NCBI GenBank assembly: GCA_032622095.1
Contig: CP136063.1
Location: 77,415,980-77,479,979, forward strand
Direction of reading: 5' to 3'
DNA: 64,000 nucleotides
DNA from: Siphonodentalium dalli
Lineage: Eukaryota; Mollusca; Scaphopoda; Gadilida; Siphonodentaliidae
Position numbers and translations under genes: made by a program. Each line of letters begins with the position of its first letter. The first letter of the stretch is position 1. The notes beneath the pieces were generated by a model. That model had not been told where the DNA came from and made no database searches. It worked only from the letters and a program-made list of their open reading frames with translations. Below, piece after piece: positions 34,046 through 44,862 of this stretch.

Positions 34046-34615
34046 TAATGTTTGATGTGACACTCAAACATTTAACGTGGGTTCAACTCTCACAGCATAT
34101 ACTGGACCTATAGAAGATATTTGAATACGTGTTTTGATAACCATATCCATGTACATAACGCGGCAACATTGTAGATAACCTACAAATGCTCTTCTCCACA
34201 ATGCAGGTATTAGAATAAATATATAGTTAGTGTAAACAATATTTATTATTTTCATCAAATGCCATCACATATGCATGTACACATGGATGAATGAAGAGTG
34301 GATCGGACAACAAGCATAACTTGCTTTGATACGTCTTCTACCCTCTGGATGGTAACAGATAAAACAAGGAAAGAGTTGGTGATGGAAGAGATGCATCTGT
34401 GCATGGTTAGCATCCAGGTGAAATAAATGTAATAGTCCGAAGAAAATAATAGTGGACGAAGGCAGGGTAGTGGGAATAATAAAGATGGGAGGGAGATAGA
34501 ACAGAAAGAATAAGTGAGTTAAGTGTCAGACTGAAGAGAAGAAGTACCATATGTCTTTCACAGTCACTTTTATTTATTGATATATATATAAATGTCACCG
34601 TTCATTATTGTGTAT

Positions 34616-35175
34616 TCAATTAGTTTCGAATAGGTTTGTGGCAGTTATATATTTCTGCACTGCATTAATGATATCACAGTTGTCGTCCATGGTTATTGAG
34701 TCAGAGCCTTTCAATAATATATCGCAAGTGATTGGTGTCGGCAGTGGTAACTCTCTAAAACACTCCGTCCGCATAGTTTGGAAGAAGGGACAATAAAGAA
34801 GAAAATGTTCAGGTGTTTCGATCTTTCCACAGGGGCACTTGGGATCGTCTCCAATGTGACTTTTATTTTGGTGATAGTTCAGGTTACTACAGCCTGTCCG
34901 TAATCGTGTGTGATATATCTGACTTTCGCGGGGATACGATATGTACCAATAAAAAGGATCTTGAGGAAGGGCAGTACTCAATGTTATTTAAAAACTCTCG
35001 ACAGTGGGCGTGTTGCGTTGATTGTTGCTCAACCAATTCCACATGGCAGTTGTTGATGCCAAGAATGAATCACGGTATAAATTAGTGTCGTAATGGGGGA
35101 TTTGTAGCGATACATTTCTCATGGCATATCTGTTTGAAGAATGATTTGCTAAAATTGTGGCACAAGGAGAGAAAA
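34616..35175 (-). pseudogene. LINE reverse-transcriptase C-terminus, CPCGxxET type
   Basis: Minus strand. 34616-34981 is open: RLRTGCSNLN, then HIGDDPKCPCGKIETPEHFL and LYCPFFQTMR. R-x-G-x2-LN ... CxCGxxETxxHFLLxCPxF is the Cys/His signature after the reverse transcriptase of several LINE groups. Upstream, past one TAA (34983), the same frame continues: NHSSNRYAMRNVSLQIPHYD, FLASTTAMWNWLSNNQRN. That extends the remnant to ~35175 with one internal stop. Distinct from the KTTYVNN family above. 5'-truncated. Confidence 0.85.
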
Positions 35176-35651
35176 ATAAGAAGGTTTGGTCCTGTTAACT
35201 CTCGAGAAATATACCCTTGAGCCGTCCACAATTAATTCGATAAAAGATTCTCGATGGAGATGCGCTTTGTGTTCTGTCTGAATATATATATAGTGTAAAT
35301 ATTTATATGCGTGGACCTTATTCCGTAACCGTATTACATGTATCACGCGTTGATGGTATATATACCCTGCTCGATGTCATCAAGATCGATAGGCATTTAT
35401 CACATGTCAACTGGTAGACACATTCATTTGGCGACCGTGGAGAACTTGACACGCCATAAACTATAAACTGTGCTCTAACGTAAATCTCTAATAAGATTCA
35501 CACCGAGTTATCTAAACCTCGATATCCCAGAAGTCGTGACATACATACTGAACGGCCGTCACATTATATATCGATGTGCTACCGATCATACCATATATAT
35601 CTTACTCAAAAGACGCTACTCCAAACACCCGCGTGCGTTCTTGCATGAAAG
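35176..35651. other. Interval, nothing recognised
   Basis: No gene or repeat boundary seen. Confidence 0.35.
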
Positions 35652-36029
35652 TTAAAGTGATGTGAAACACTCTGGTGTGGTGATCAACTAGAAATGAATA
35701 AATACTCTTGCTCGAAGTAGTTATTCTTATAAATATGAAATCCAAATTGACAACACACACTGTCATTCTTAAATATTAATTACAAGCAGTGACTGTTCGA
35801 TGGCGAAATCCTTTCCGTTAGTTTATCGCCAATAATTGCGTCCCGAATCGAGAAGTAAATATTTAAAGTTGAGCATAGTTCAGACAATGTTTACTATAGA
35901 GTGATATGGTCGATGTGCTTGAGATTTTCGGCGATGTTAGTAGAATGCTACATTCCTTCAGTTGACATAGCGCCTGAATACTACTTTATCAGTTTCACGC
36001 ACCATAACAAGTCCATAATATGTCTTTAA
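35652..36029 (+). mobile_element. TTAA-flanked MITE, family B, copy 2
   Basis: TTAAAGTGATGTGAAACACT to CCATAATATGTCTTTAA, 378 bp. About 80% similar by eye to 46525-46901 and the inverse of 26418-26788. Non-coding. Confidence 0.88.
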
Positions 36030-36049
36030 TAATGATCTATATTCGATTT

Positions 36050-36342
36050 ATCCCTTTCTATACTAAATACTCATTTACTAGTATAGTTCCCTTAGGAAAT
36101 GTTCAGATAATAAGTTCAACAAACGTCGTTTCTTGAACCTATTATCTGAACAGTTCCCACCAATAAATATGATCATTCTGCATTCAACTATATCTCACAA
36201 GAATCAATTGTACCGGCATTTGAAGACAAATGTCAGTAGTAGCAGCGTTACATGTAAAATTTTACTTCTCGTGTCGTTAGCTTTGATAGATATGCGTTTT
36301 ATACGCATGTTGCCGTTGATATTCTGGCACCATATATGGAGA
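36050..36342 (+). repeat. Dispersed repeat with internal palindrome, copy 3
   Basis: TTTCTATACTAAATACTCAT, then palindrome 36101-36151 (GTTCAGATAATAAGTTCAAC ... GAACCTATTATCTGAAC, the best preserved copy), then a segment shared in inverse orientation with 10545-10760. The tandem array starts right at its end. Confidence 0.75.
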
Positions 36343-37222
36343 TACGACGAAATGCCTGCAAAACCCCCCAGATAAATATACCATTGTGTGAACGCGCCCT
36401 AACAGTTGCCTTCAGTAAATAAACACAACTTTAACTTAAAATTGCTTACATTATAGGTTCAAGACCCTCTATACTTAGGCAAAGGAACACCAAAAAAAAG
36501 CTATTTAGGGATCACCGGTCCCTCTCACTATATATCTAACTGACGTCAGAGGATTTATAATACGACACTTACAGAAGCTCCCGAATCCTCTTGATAAATG
36601 ATCCCCTGTCATTTAAAGGGCACGACAGTAAGTGTTGACTTACGACGAAATGCCTGCAAAAAACCCAGATAAATATACCATTGTGTGAACGCGCCCTAAC
36701 AGTTGCCTTCAGTAAATTAACACAACTTTAAATTAAAAATCCTTATATTATAGGTTCAAGACCCTCTATACTTAGGCAAAGGAACACAAAAAAAAGCTAT
36801 TTAGGGATCACCCGACCCTCTCACTAAATTTAGCTGACGTCAGAGGATATATAACACGACACTTACAGAAACTCCCGAATCCCTCTTGATAAATGATCCC
36901 CTGTCATTTAAATGGCACGACAGTAAGTGTTGACTTACGACGAAATGCCTGCAAAAAACCCAGATAAATATACCATTGTGTGAACGCGCCCTAACAGTTG
37001 CCTTCAGTAAATTAACACAACTTTAAATTAAAAATCCTTATATTATAGGTTCAAGACCCTCTTAGGCAAAGGAACAAAACAAAAAGCTATCTAGGGATCA
37101 CCCGACCCTCTCACTAAATTTAGCTGACGTCAGAGGATATATAACACGACACTTACAGAAACTCCCGAATCCCTCTTGATAAATGATCCCTGTCATTTAA
37201 AGGCGCGACAGTAAATGTTGAC
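36343..37222. repeat. Three ~297 bp tandem units
   Basis: Units begin TACGACGAAATGCCTGCAAA at 36343, 36641 and 36936 (periods 298 and 295). Units 2 and 3 are closer to each other than to unit 1. Each contains GAACGCGCCCTAACAGTTGC, GCTGACGTCAGAGGAT and TAAATGATCCC. The first ~60 bp of the unit continue the dispersed repeat to the left, so a piece of that repeat seeded the array. Confidence 0.95.
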
Positions 37223-37691
37223 GGTTTTAATTTCGTTTGAGATATGTGTTCCTTGGGCTCACGTCGTAACTCAAGGATCAATGCTCTCGATCGAGATATT
37301 GATTGAAATGACGTTTTCGTTTGAACTTAGTTTACCTCCCCGCATATAAGATGACTCTGAAACTCAATCACGCTTGAAATTGGGGAAGACTATATAATAT
37401 ACTGCGTAACACGGTTATCGATCTTGACTGAACAATAGCCACATTGTCAGGCCATTTCCTCATCAGACGGTAACTGATTATCATGAAATTTAGATGGCGT
37501 CAAGAGGTGACAGCAACGACGTGACTGTGTGTTTTCCGGCGTCGTAGACCACGATGCGTAATTCTGTTCGGGTTGCTAGGACAGACAGATGATGCTCATA
37601 CTATCTACGTCTTAGTTGACGCACTTCACGAATTTCACCCATGTTCTAACCACATAAGATAAGATAAATATTAAGATAAGATACATTTTAT
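37223..37691. other. Interval, nothing recognised
   Basis: No gene seen; ends in AAGATAAGATAAATATTAAG simple sequence before the MITE. Confidence 0.35.
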
Positions 37692-38194
37692 TTAAAGGTA
37701 CGGTTGGCCTTGGCGGTGGGTATCCTGTGAAAATATCTCCACCCGTCAAAAACCGCTACAAACAGAAAGAACATCAAAATGTAGATAGACTTTGTCCGTA
37801 TACAAATAAGAAATATCGCATAAACAGTATGTTATTTGTCATATGTTTGACCATTGTTATGTAAACAAAAGAATAAAAAGTTACTTTTCTGGCGTTTGTT
37901 TATATTATGATGGTAAACATAAAGAGCGTTCTTTGTTGGTGAATTCCTGATATGGAACTAATAAAGAGCGTTTATGCCATTTGTGTGTGATTAGCCAGTA
38001 GCATTGTGTGGTCTTCTGTAACACAATCAGGCTCTTGCTAGGGTAAAATATAGTAGGTCTTTACGATAACATGCTGTTTACGCGATGGTCATGGTATATA
38101 TGAACGAAACTGTATGCGTTTTAATGTTTTTCTGTTTACAGTGTTTGGAACAAATATGAATATTTTCGACAATTAAGGCCTCACGTGCCTTTAA
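37692..38194 (+). mobile_element. TTAA-flanked MITE, family A, copy 4
   Basis: 503 bp, TTAAAGGTACGGTTGGCCTT to GGCCTCACGTGCCTTTAA; near-identical to copies 2 and 3. Confidence 0.93.
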
Positions 38195-38236
38195 CAGTCG
38201 GAGGTAACACATACAAACACAAACTATGATCAGCTT

Positions 38237-38342
38237 TCGACCACATGGCCCCGATGCGACAACCCCACCTCGAGTGTCCAAGATATTAAGGTGGACACTC
38301 GTGGTGGGGTTGTCGCACCAGGGGACCTGTGATGTCGACCGT
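38237..38342. repeat. Long hairpin
   Basis: Core arms GCGACAACCCCACC-T-CGAGTGTCCA and complement: 25 bp with a single mismatch, loop ~12 bases (38256-38317). Weaker pairing extends outward (CGACCACATGGCCCC / GGGGACCTGTGATGTCG). Small foldback element or remnant; no second copy seen here. Confidence 0.85.
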
Positions 38343-38467
38343 TTTTAAAACAAATGACATACAATTTAAACACACCAGCGTGTCAATATTTTACAAGTTA
38401 AAAGTTTCCTGTAGTTAAAAACACTTTCATGATCAGAGTGCGCTGGTGCAGCATTAAATATAATGTG

Positions 38468-38639
38468 TCATGCATTCTCTTAAATATATATGCGAGTCTC
38501 CCATAGGGAGCCTCGCATATATAAGATAATGCACCGGCTTATATAATGTCGAGGTAAATATTGTTAGGCCAATGTATTTTCTTATATATGTGAGGCTCCC
38601 TGAGACTCGAGTATATAAAATAATGCATTGGCACAGGGT
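38468..38639. mobile_element. Foldback MITE with palindromic ends, copy 3 (diverged)
   Basis: Two palindromes again: CATGCATTCTCTTAAATATA ... ATATATAAGATAATGCAC (38469-38535) and GGCCAATGTATTTTCTTATA ... AAAATAATGCATTGGCACAG (38566-38637). The inner loops differ from copies 1 and 2 (CTCCCATAGGGAG instead of TCGACCATAGGTC), so pairing was kept while sequence changed. Confidence 0.85.
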
Positions 38640-39053
38640 TTTCGCAACATTTCAGGTAGCTCCAGTCATGGAAGGGTTAAATACAAATTGTTAAAAGTTA
38701 AATTTAGATAATCATGGAGTTAAAGTAGCTATTAACTATATATCCATTACAACACCAGGAACATCAGTATAATTTCTTTGTAGGAATTGAATTATGCTTG
38801 AATTCCATATTGATTTACCGGTATATGAAATAGAAATGCCTATAAAACGTTTAGACAAAATGATAATCTCCATTTAATATAATAATATTAAAGATGTATT
38901 CAGCGTTCCCGGCTAATTTTTATGAAACCTATTTTATTTAATTTTAGTTCTAGTGTATAAAATAACATGTTTGGAACAAGAAATGTTAGGAGAAAGACGC
39001 TGTTGTGTTTGATATATACTGTTCTATGCATTTATTTCATATAGTTTAGACGT
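38640..39053. other. AT-rich interval, nothing recognised
   Basis: No gene or repeat seen. Confidence 0.35.
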
Positions 39054-40728
39054 TTTAGGGTGGATACACACTTGTATGTAATTTATGTATGTAAAATCCA
39101 TGTATTCCATGTATTTTACATGGTCACACCAATCATTGATAGCATTAATCGTCTGCGCGCGATCGGTTCATTTGAACAGGCGAGACCAGTGAATAGGTAT
39201 AAGCCATTATCAAAGTAACTGCTATCAAGAAATTTCAGGCCAGTCATAAACATGTCTTCTTTCTGTCTGTTATATGTTGCTGTTTTTCAAGAGTTTTAAT
39301 TGAGTTCGAAAAGTGGATTTGAGTCCGTCGATTTTATACTTGATTTGTTTTTCGTCATTTCTTGGAAACAGTGTCATCCAAAACAAAAATAAAATACGCA
39401 GAATCTGAAGATCTTTTATGACGATTGTGATAAACGAGTGTTTGATGTCCCACACACTGACTCCCGATTTGATCTCGTCCAGCAAAACTGGAAGTGATAA
39501 CCAACTACTAAATCAATACACATGGAAATTGACTAACTCATACATGGTGAATCCCATGTTAAGAGAGCGTGCATGCATGCGATTTGTACGTCATTTCCAG
39601 AGATTCGCATGTAATGAACGTTATTTAACCTTATCGGACAACGCCGAGTAGAGTCAGGATAATGACATTTGTTTTTCGACTATGCATGGCCTGAGCTCCA
39701 ATTTCAACAATCGGATATGGTGCTCTCATGCCTTGAATAACATGCATTGGAAAAATTAAGATAAGACAGACAATACCGGTTTGTTGAGGTTGCTCGGATA
39801 GTCGAGAGCGAGCTCGTGTGATAACATTCAATTAATTGGGAGTTTCATGCAAATATCCATTACAGCGCCAAAAAAATGAATGCAGGTACAGCGTTGAAAT
39901 TAAAAAGAGTGACACCCCGTCGCCATTTTCACCCATAATTTACAGAAGAGTGTGTGTTTCTCAAGCCAAAGGTTGAACAACTTCATAACTGTCACAATGT
40001 TAGTCTGTACAGGCTTGAATTATAACAATTTCGACCATGCGTAATCCATTAATGGGGCTGGTTCTCGAAAGCTTCGAAAACTAAGGGATTTAGTTGAATG
40101 TATCAGCCGGAATAATCTGGGCAAGAATGTACAATATAATGTTTTACTTAAATATTCCATAGTTATACCTTTTGCGTATACATGTATAACACAAGAGAGG
40201 AAGGGTGACGTAGTTTGGAATTTATAGCTAGACAACCCTTTTCCCGAATGAAGACACACAGCAACACCACCTTCTGTACCTTCAAATTTAAAGCTGTAAT
40301 AATATGTTCATAATTATATGAATAGCATAAATTGCTGTATATTGGATTAATCACTCGTAGCAAACAGACACGACAGACATGACTGTCAACTTCCGGAATA
40401 CTATAGCCCCCATGTCGGGGATCATAGCCCCTGCGTTGGGGTAATTCTGAGGCCACCACTGGCATAAAAATAAAAAGAACACTGACAAACATTTGAACAG
40501 AACGTCCACCAGTTGGGTTATCGCGTGAACAAGTATTTTAAGCGGCCAGGCGACTTCGTCCGAGTCAACGGCTGTCTGCACGTTCAGAGCATGACTCACT
40601 GTGGTCAAACATAGACGCAATGATTGGGCTGTCAGCGGACACATATTACAGGGTCTGCATGAACCACATAAAGCGCCAAATTCACGATATTTACTGAGAT
40701 TACATGCATGTGTGTATCCACCCTTAGG
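39054..40728. mobile_element. PIF/Harbinger-like element with TTA flanks
   Basis: Left end TTTAGGGTGGATACACACTT-GTATGTAAT; right end (complement) TAAGGGTGGATACACACATG-CATGTAAT. TTA sits on both sides. About 1.67 kb. A MADF-like domain remnant lies at 39280-39482. Family knowledge: PIF/Harbinger elements carry a DDE transposase and a Myb/MADF-like DNA-binding protein. I see no transposase here, so it is internally deleted. Confidence 0.75.
39280..39482 (-). pseudogene. Degenerate MADF-like DNA-binding domain (Harbinger accessory protein)
   Basis: Minus strand, reading LLDEIKSGVSVWDIKHS, then in the next frame VYHNRHKRSSDSAYF, then back in the first frame QIKYKIDGLKSTFRTQLKLL. MADF domains have a Trp-Asp (LWD), a YHNR block, and a closing K-I-x-xLR-x-x(Y/F)-RxExxK helix; the order and spacing fit. 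Two frameshifts between blocks show it is dead. Its position inside TTA-flanked terminal repeats is what links it to Harbinger elements. Confidence 0.6.
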
Positions 40729-41596
40729 GGGTACCAAACATATTTTGGTATTTGGTATTTAGAATAGGTCTCGTTTATATGTCATATTTTGCAACATTTT
40801 CTAAACAGAACAAAGCAGAAAACAACATTAAATTATGTTTTATGTTGTTGTTGTAACTGAATGTCTGGAACCATGGATGCATCTTTAAAGTTAAATCAGA
40901 TCAGGCAGACATGTTCAATTCTCGGCCGAAATTTCACAAGCCAGAGCAAATTATTGAACGTTTGTACTGTGCATGCATGTGAGCACATAGCCACACATTA
41001 CGCGACCTACATGCATTCAAACGCTGGTAGACATTCCGACCAAACTAAAAAAGTAATAAACACAGGAACACAATTTTCTTTATAACATGTATTTACGAAT
41101 TAAACACGTGTTGTCAATCTGGACATAAACATCATGGGAATAACTACATTATGAAAGATGGTGCGTGAAACCACCAGCGGCGTGTTTCTCAATACTATAA
41201 TGGGGTATTCAAAACCCACAGACTGCCGGAAACTTATAGTAAATACTAATTAATAGGAAACATAATTATTGTTATAATGATGTGTTGATTAACATAAGAC
41301 CGAAAATGCAGACATAATCTAAATATATACGACATTTATGTAACCTATGTGAACACTAGTGCAAATGTAACGTGGCAGACAACCTACCACCATGTACAAT
41401 CTTGGACCGATATTTTAAAATTGAGAGCAACCTTTGACCGTTTTTAATGTATCAGTTATAGCCACATAGTACGCCATCTATACAGCTGGACTAAATCTGC
41501 CTTCAAATGCGGGTAAATTTAGGAATAATAACGCCCGGCCTAATTCATTCTTACGTTCAAACAAATAAATTTTTAGATTTTATACATATCAACATG
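40729..41596. other. Interval, nothing recognised
   Basis: No gene or repeat boundary seen. Confidence 0.35.
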
Positions 41597-41678
41597 TTAA
41601 TGCTGACTAACAGTCTAACATATTGACTAATACATTGAACAAGAAAGAACATGTTCTCAATGTACGCGTCAACTTTAA
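41597..41678. repeat. 82-bp TTAA-bounded direct repeat, left copy
   Basis: TTAATGCTGACTAACAGTCT to GCGTCAACTTTAA. The same sequence, two base changes apart (GAAC/GGAC and TACGCG/TATGCG), lies at 42174-42255. The MITE at 41675-42177 sits exactly between the two copies. Confidence 0.93.
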
Positions 41679-42177
41679 AGGCACGTGAGGCCTTTGTTGT
41701 CGAAAATATTCATATTTGTTCCAATCACCGTAAACAGAAAAACATTAAAACGCATACAGTTTCGTTCATATATACCATGACCATCGCGTAAACAGCATGT
41801 TATCATAAAGACCTACTATATTTTACCTAAGCAAGCGCCTGATTGTGTTCCAGAAGACAGCACAATGCTACTGGCTAATCACGCACAAATGGCATAAACG
41901 CTCTTTATTAGCTCCATATCAGGTATTCACCAACAAAGAACGCTCTTTATGTTTACCATCATAATATAAACAAACACCAGAAAAGTTACTTTTTATGCCT
42001 TTGTTTACATAATAATGGTCAAACATATGACCATAACATACTGTTTATGCGATTTTTTCTTATTTGTATACGGACAAAGTCTATCTACATTTTTATGTTC
42101 TTTCTGTTTGTGGCGGTTTTTGACGGGTGGAGATATTTTCACAGGATACCCACCGCCAAGGCCAACCGTGTCTTTAA
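41675..42177 (-). mobile_element. TTAA-flanked MITE, family A, copy 5 (inverse)
   Basis: Complement of the 503 bp consensus: TTAAAGGCACGTGAGGCCTT to AAGGCCAACCGTGTCTTTAA. It occupies the middle TTAA of a duplicated 82 bp segment. Confidence 0.93.
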
Positions 42178-42255
42178 TGCTGACTAACAGTCTAACATAT
42201 TGACTAATACATTGGACAAGAAAGAACATGTTCTCAATGTATGCGTCAACTTTAA
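42174..42255. repeat. 82-bp TTAA-bounded direct repeat, right copy
   Basis: Partner of 41597-41678. Confidence 0.93.
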
Positions 42256-42560
42256 CCTGGTGACATGTAAATTTGTTAGCACCAAAGGAGGCATTCGGCC
42301 GATTGTGCTGCATGAAGAAGCGTTATTCCGTATTATATGGATAATTCTGTTCCTATACATTGGATAACGGACACTGATTTCGAGTGTTTGTTATAACGAT
42401 ATACATGTACTACATCGGGTTGTGGAAATTTCATACTGATTCCTCCCATTAGCTTTGCCATCCTGGTGTACCAGATGCGTTCGATCCAATATGATCAAGT
42501 AACATAGGGAGAGATTGGCAATAGCGACACAAATATGAAATAGAAGCGCATACACATTGA
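42256..42560. other. Interval, nothing recognised
   Basis: No gene or repeat boundary seen. Confidence 0.35.
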
Positions 42561-43225
42561 AAATATTGTTGAGTAAAAGCTCTACTCAATACATTGAGTG
42601 ATAATTTGTTGAGCGGTTTGTATTCAGCGGTTGAGTAACAACTTCTCAAAGTATGACAAACCATGATCCGCGGATTTAATCAACACGTTGATTAAAAGTT
42701 ATAGGAACAATAACTCTATTTAAACAATGTGCATATATAATTGTAGCCATCTCGAGATTTTTAATCTACGTTTCAATGTTATTTTTGGATCTATAAATGT
42801 AACATTGAGATGGGAGGAGCTGGCCGATAGGTCGGTCGGAACTTCATAAGTTTATTAAAGAGTAAACATTTTGAGGCCGCGGTTCTAATTTCATGGTCAA
42901 CACAAACAATCCAGACATATGAACTATATGAATTAATTATATCCAGTTCAGTTTTGAGAACTATTCCTAGCCAACTCCTTTTCTTAACTGAGAAATCTAC
43001 ATAGAAACTGAGACGACATGAACATTTTGAGAAAAAATATCTACATGTTTCAGTTAACTGTCAAGTCAAAACAATCGGTTGTTGAGCTATTTCACTTTCA
43101 GTGTTGAGTAAACAGTTTACTCAACTCGTTGGGTAGACATGGTTTGCTCAACGTTTTACTCAACGTTGCTATGACAACTGCGCAGCTGTTGAGTACTTGT
43201 TGAGTAAAATCTTACTCAACGAGAT
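42561..43225. repeat. Clustered GTTGAGTAA palindromes, possible foldback element
   Basis: TTGAGTAAAAGCTCTACTCAA at 42567-42587 (one base longer than 20 only when the flanks are counted), GTTGAGTAAAC-AG-TTTACTC (43102) and GTTGAGTAA-AATC-TTACTCA (43199) are short palindromes sharing a half-site GTTGAGTAA. More half-sites lie at 42610-42640 and 43130-43190. The first and last might be the ends of one element; the middle 500 bp shows nothing. Confidence 0.5.
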
Positions 43226-44040
43226 TTAGAGAGCATCATAAATGTATACAAATATTTTTACATCCATACTTTGTTTAATGCCATCTTGATTCAGAAGACA
43301 TTCAGAAGAGAAGTATATAAATGACACTTACTTGTCCTCCAATGCAATTGTTATCTGTACTTTTAACATAATACGTCAAATAAAAGCCTGAACACTAATG
43401 ATGAGCCCCGGCCAAAAAACGAATTGGGCCCGATGTTCTTAATGTTTCCATCACATCGGTATTCATGACATAACGATCATTTCTATAAGTGAGTTCGTAG
43501 TTGATGCCACGCCAAAACAACTCAGATTAGGATCATTCCAACGAACAAACCAAATCTATAATAGTAAATATAACTCTTGAAGACTATCAGTCTAAACCAA
43601 TATGGCAGTATTTGGTATTGAAACATGTCCTTAAATCCCAGGGATTCAGATTTGGATTAGATCAAAACCAACAAAAAAACACGATTATTTTAAGTGTGTA
43701 AGACCCGTTTTTATACAAGGAAATACGACCGATAATATGGGTTTCACAAAGATGTCTTGAATATGCACGTGGACAGATTGTGTGGTGGGTACCATGATGG
43801 CGGGCAAAACAGTCCATCATATAGTGCTCATGCTATCCCTGACATCTCCACAAACGCAAGATCAACATTTGAATGTTTCTCTAACAAGCATTCTTATGTG
43901 ATTGATCGTGCCATTTTGCTATAATTCGATATTAATGGCCCTCAGCAAACGCAAGTGCATGCAATTCTCTTTGATGCATTCCGGCGCTATCTTATCAGAG
44001 GGCACTTTACAGCCCGGATCACAAAGGCTCAACTAAAGAA
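43226..44040. other. Interval, nothing recognised
   Basis: No open frame above background and no repeat seen. Confidence 0.35.
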
Positions 44041-44041
44041 A

Positions 44042-44190
44042 GAATATAAACTATATGAAGAGATGCAGACAAAAGCATCAAGAGTTAAGTTATCCCCATG
44101 ATTATGTCATAAACGAATATAAACTACACGAAGAGATGTAGAAAAAAACATCAGAGTTAAGATAACCCCCCTGAGTATGTCATAATTTTC
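44042..44190. repeat. Two ~74 bp tandem units
   Basis: GAATATAAACTATATGAAGA (44042) recurs as GAATATAAACTACACGAAGA (44117); both run on through GATG-AGA, CATCA-AGAGTTAAG and CCCC-TGA-TATGTCATAA. Confidence 0.85.
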
Positions 44191-44739
44191 ACATTTGTCA
44201 ATTTACCAACCAGTGTCTTTTAATGTGTATTCTTGTATACGATGGGCTGAAAAAATGGACGGTTTAATTCGTCATTTGATGTCCAAACAGTTAGGAAATG
44301 TATTTTAAGCACTTCTCAAGTTAGCGTCATTCCCGTGAAAACAGTTTTCACAGTAATTTTAATTTCAAATGGTACGCCTTAGTATATTGTCTAAGTACAC
44401 CGGTAAATATAGGAACTACGCAGTTTAGTAATCTACTGGCTCTCCACTTATTGACCTACTCCCCCACTCAATCACCAGTTCTCTATTACCTTTATCTACC
44501 GCATGTACTGTCTTCCAGGGTAGCTGACTAACACTTGACTAACATATATATATGAAGAAAATACCCCTTTGCACAAAACCTTGCTCCAACATTAGTTAAG
44601 ACGAACACAAATCAAACAAACCCCACCAAATGTTATAGCTACCAAACCAGCTATAACCCATATAGCAATATGCTCTGGAAGGCACTACATCAATCACAAT
44701 AAAATAACTCAATCATGCATGTAAATCTGTTCAGCTGTC

Positions 44740-44862
44740 ATTTTGTAAACATTTTGTATCTAAATCGATTGTATTGGGAGAGGGGCTTCATAAGTTGAAA
44801 AAAACTTGTGCCCCGATCCCTTTTGTATTATTTGCAAATAAAATACGTTTCAAGTCAAGTAT
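44740..44862 (+). mobile_element. Probable LINE 3' tail
   Basis: GGGGCTTCATAAGTTG then AAAAAAACTTGTGCCCC forms a stem-loop (44776-44815); it is followed by GATCCCTTTTGTATTATTTG, CAAATAAAATACGTTTCAAG. Stem-loop plus an AATAAA and short repeat is a LINE 3' end I recognise from marine invertebrates, by memory. No coding part attached. Confidence 0.5.

Noticed and set aside
40351-40737. 128-codon open frame as a Harbinger transposase
   Set aside because: It overlaps the element's terminal repeat and shows no transposase motif in any frame I read.
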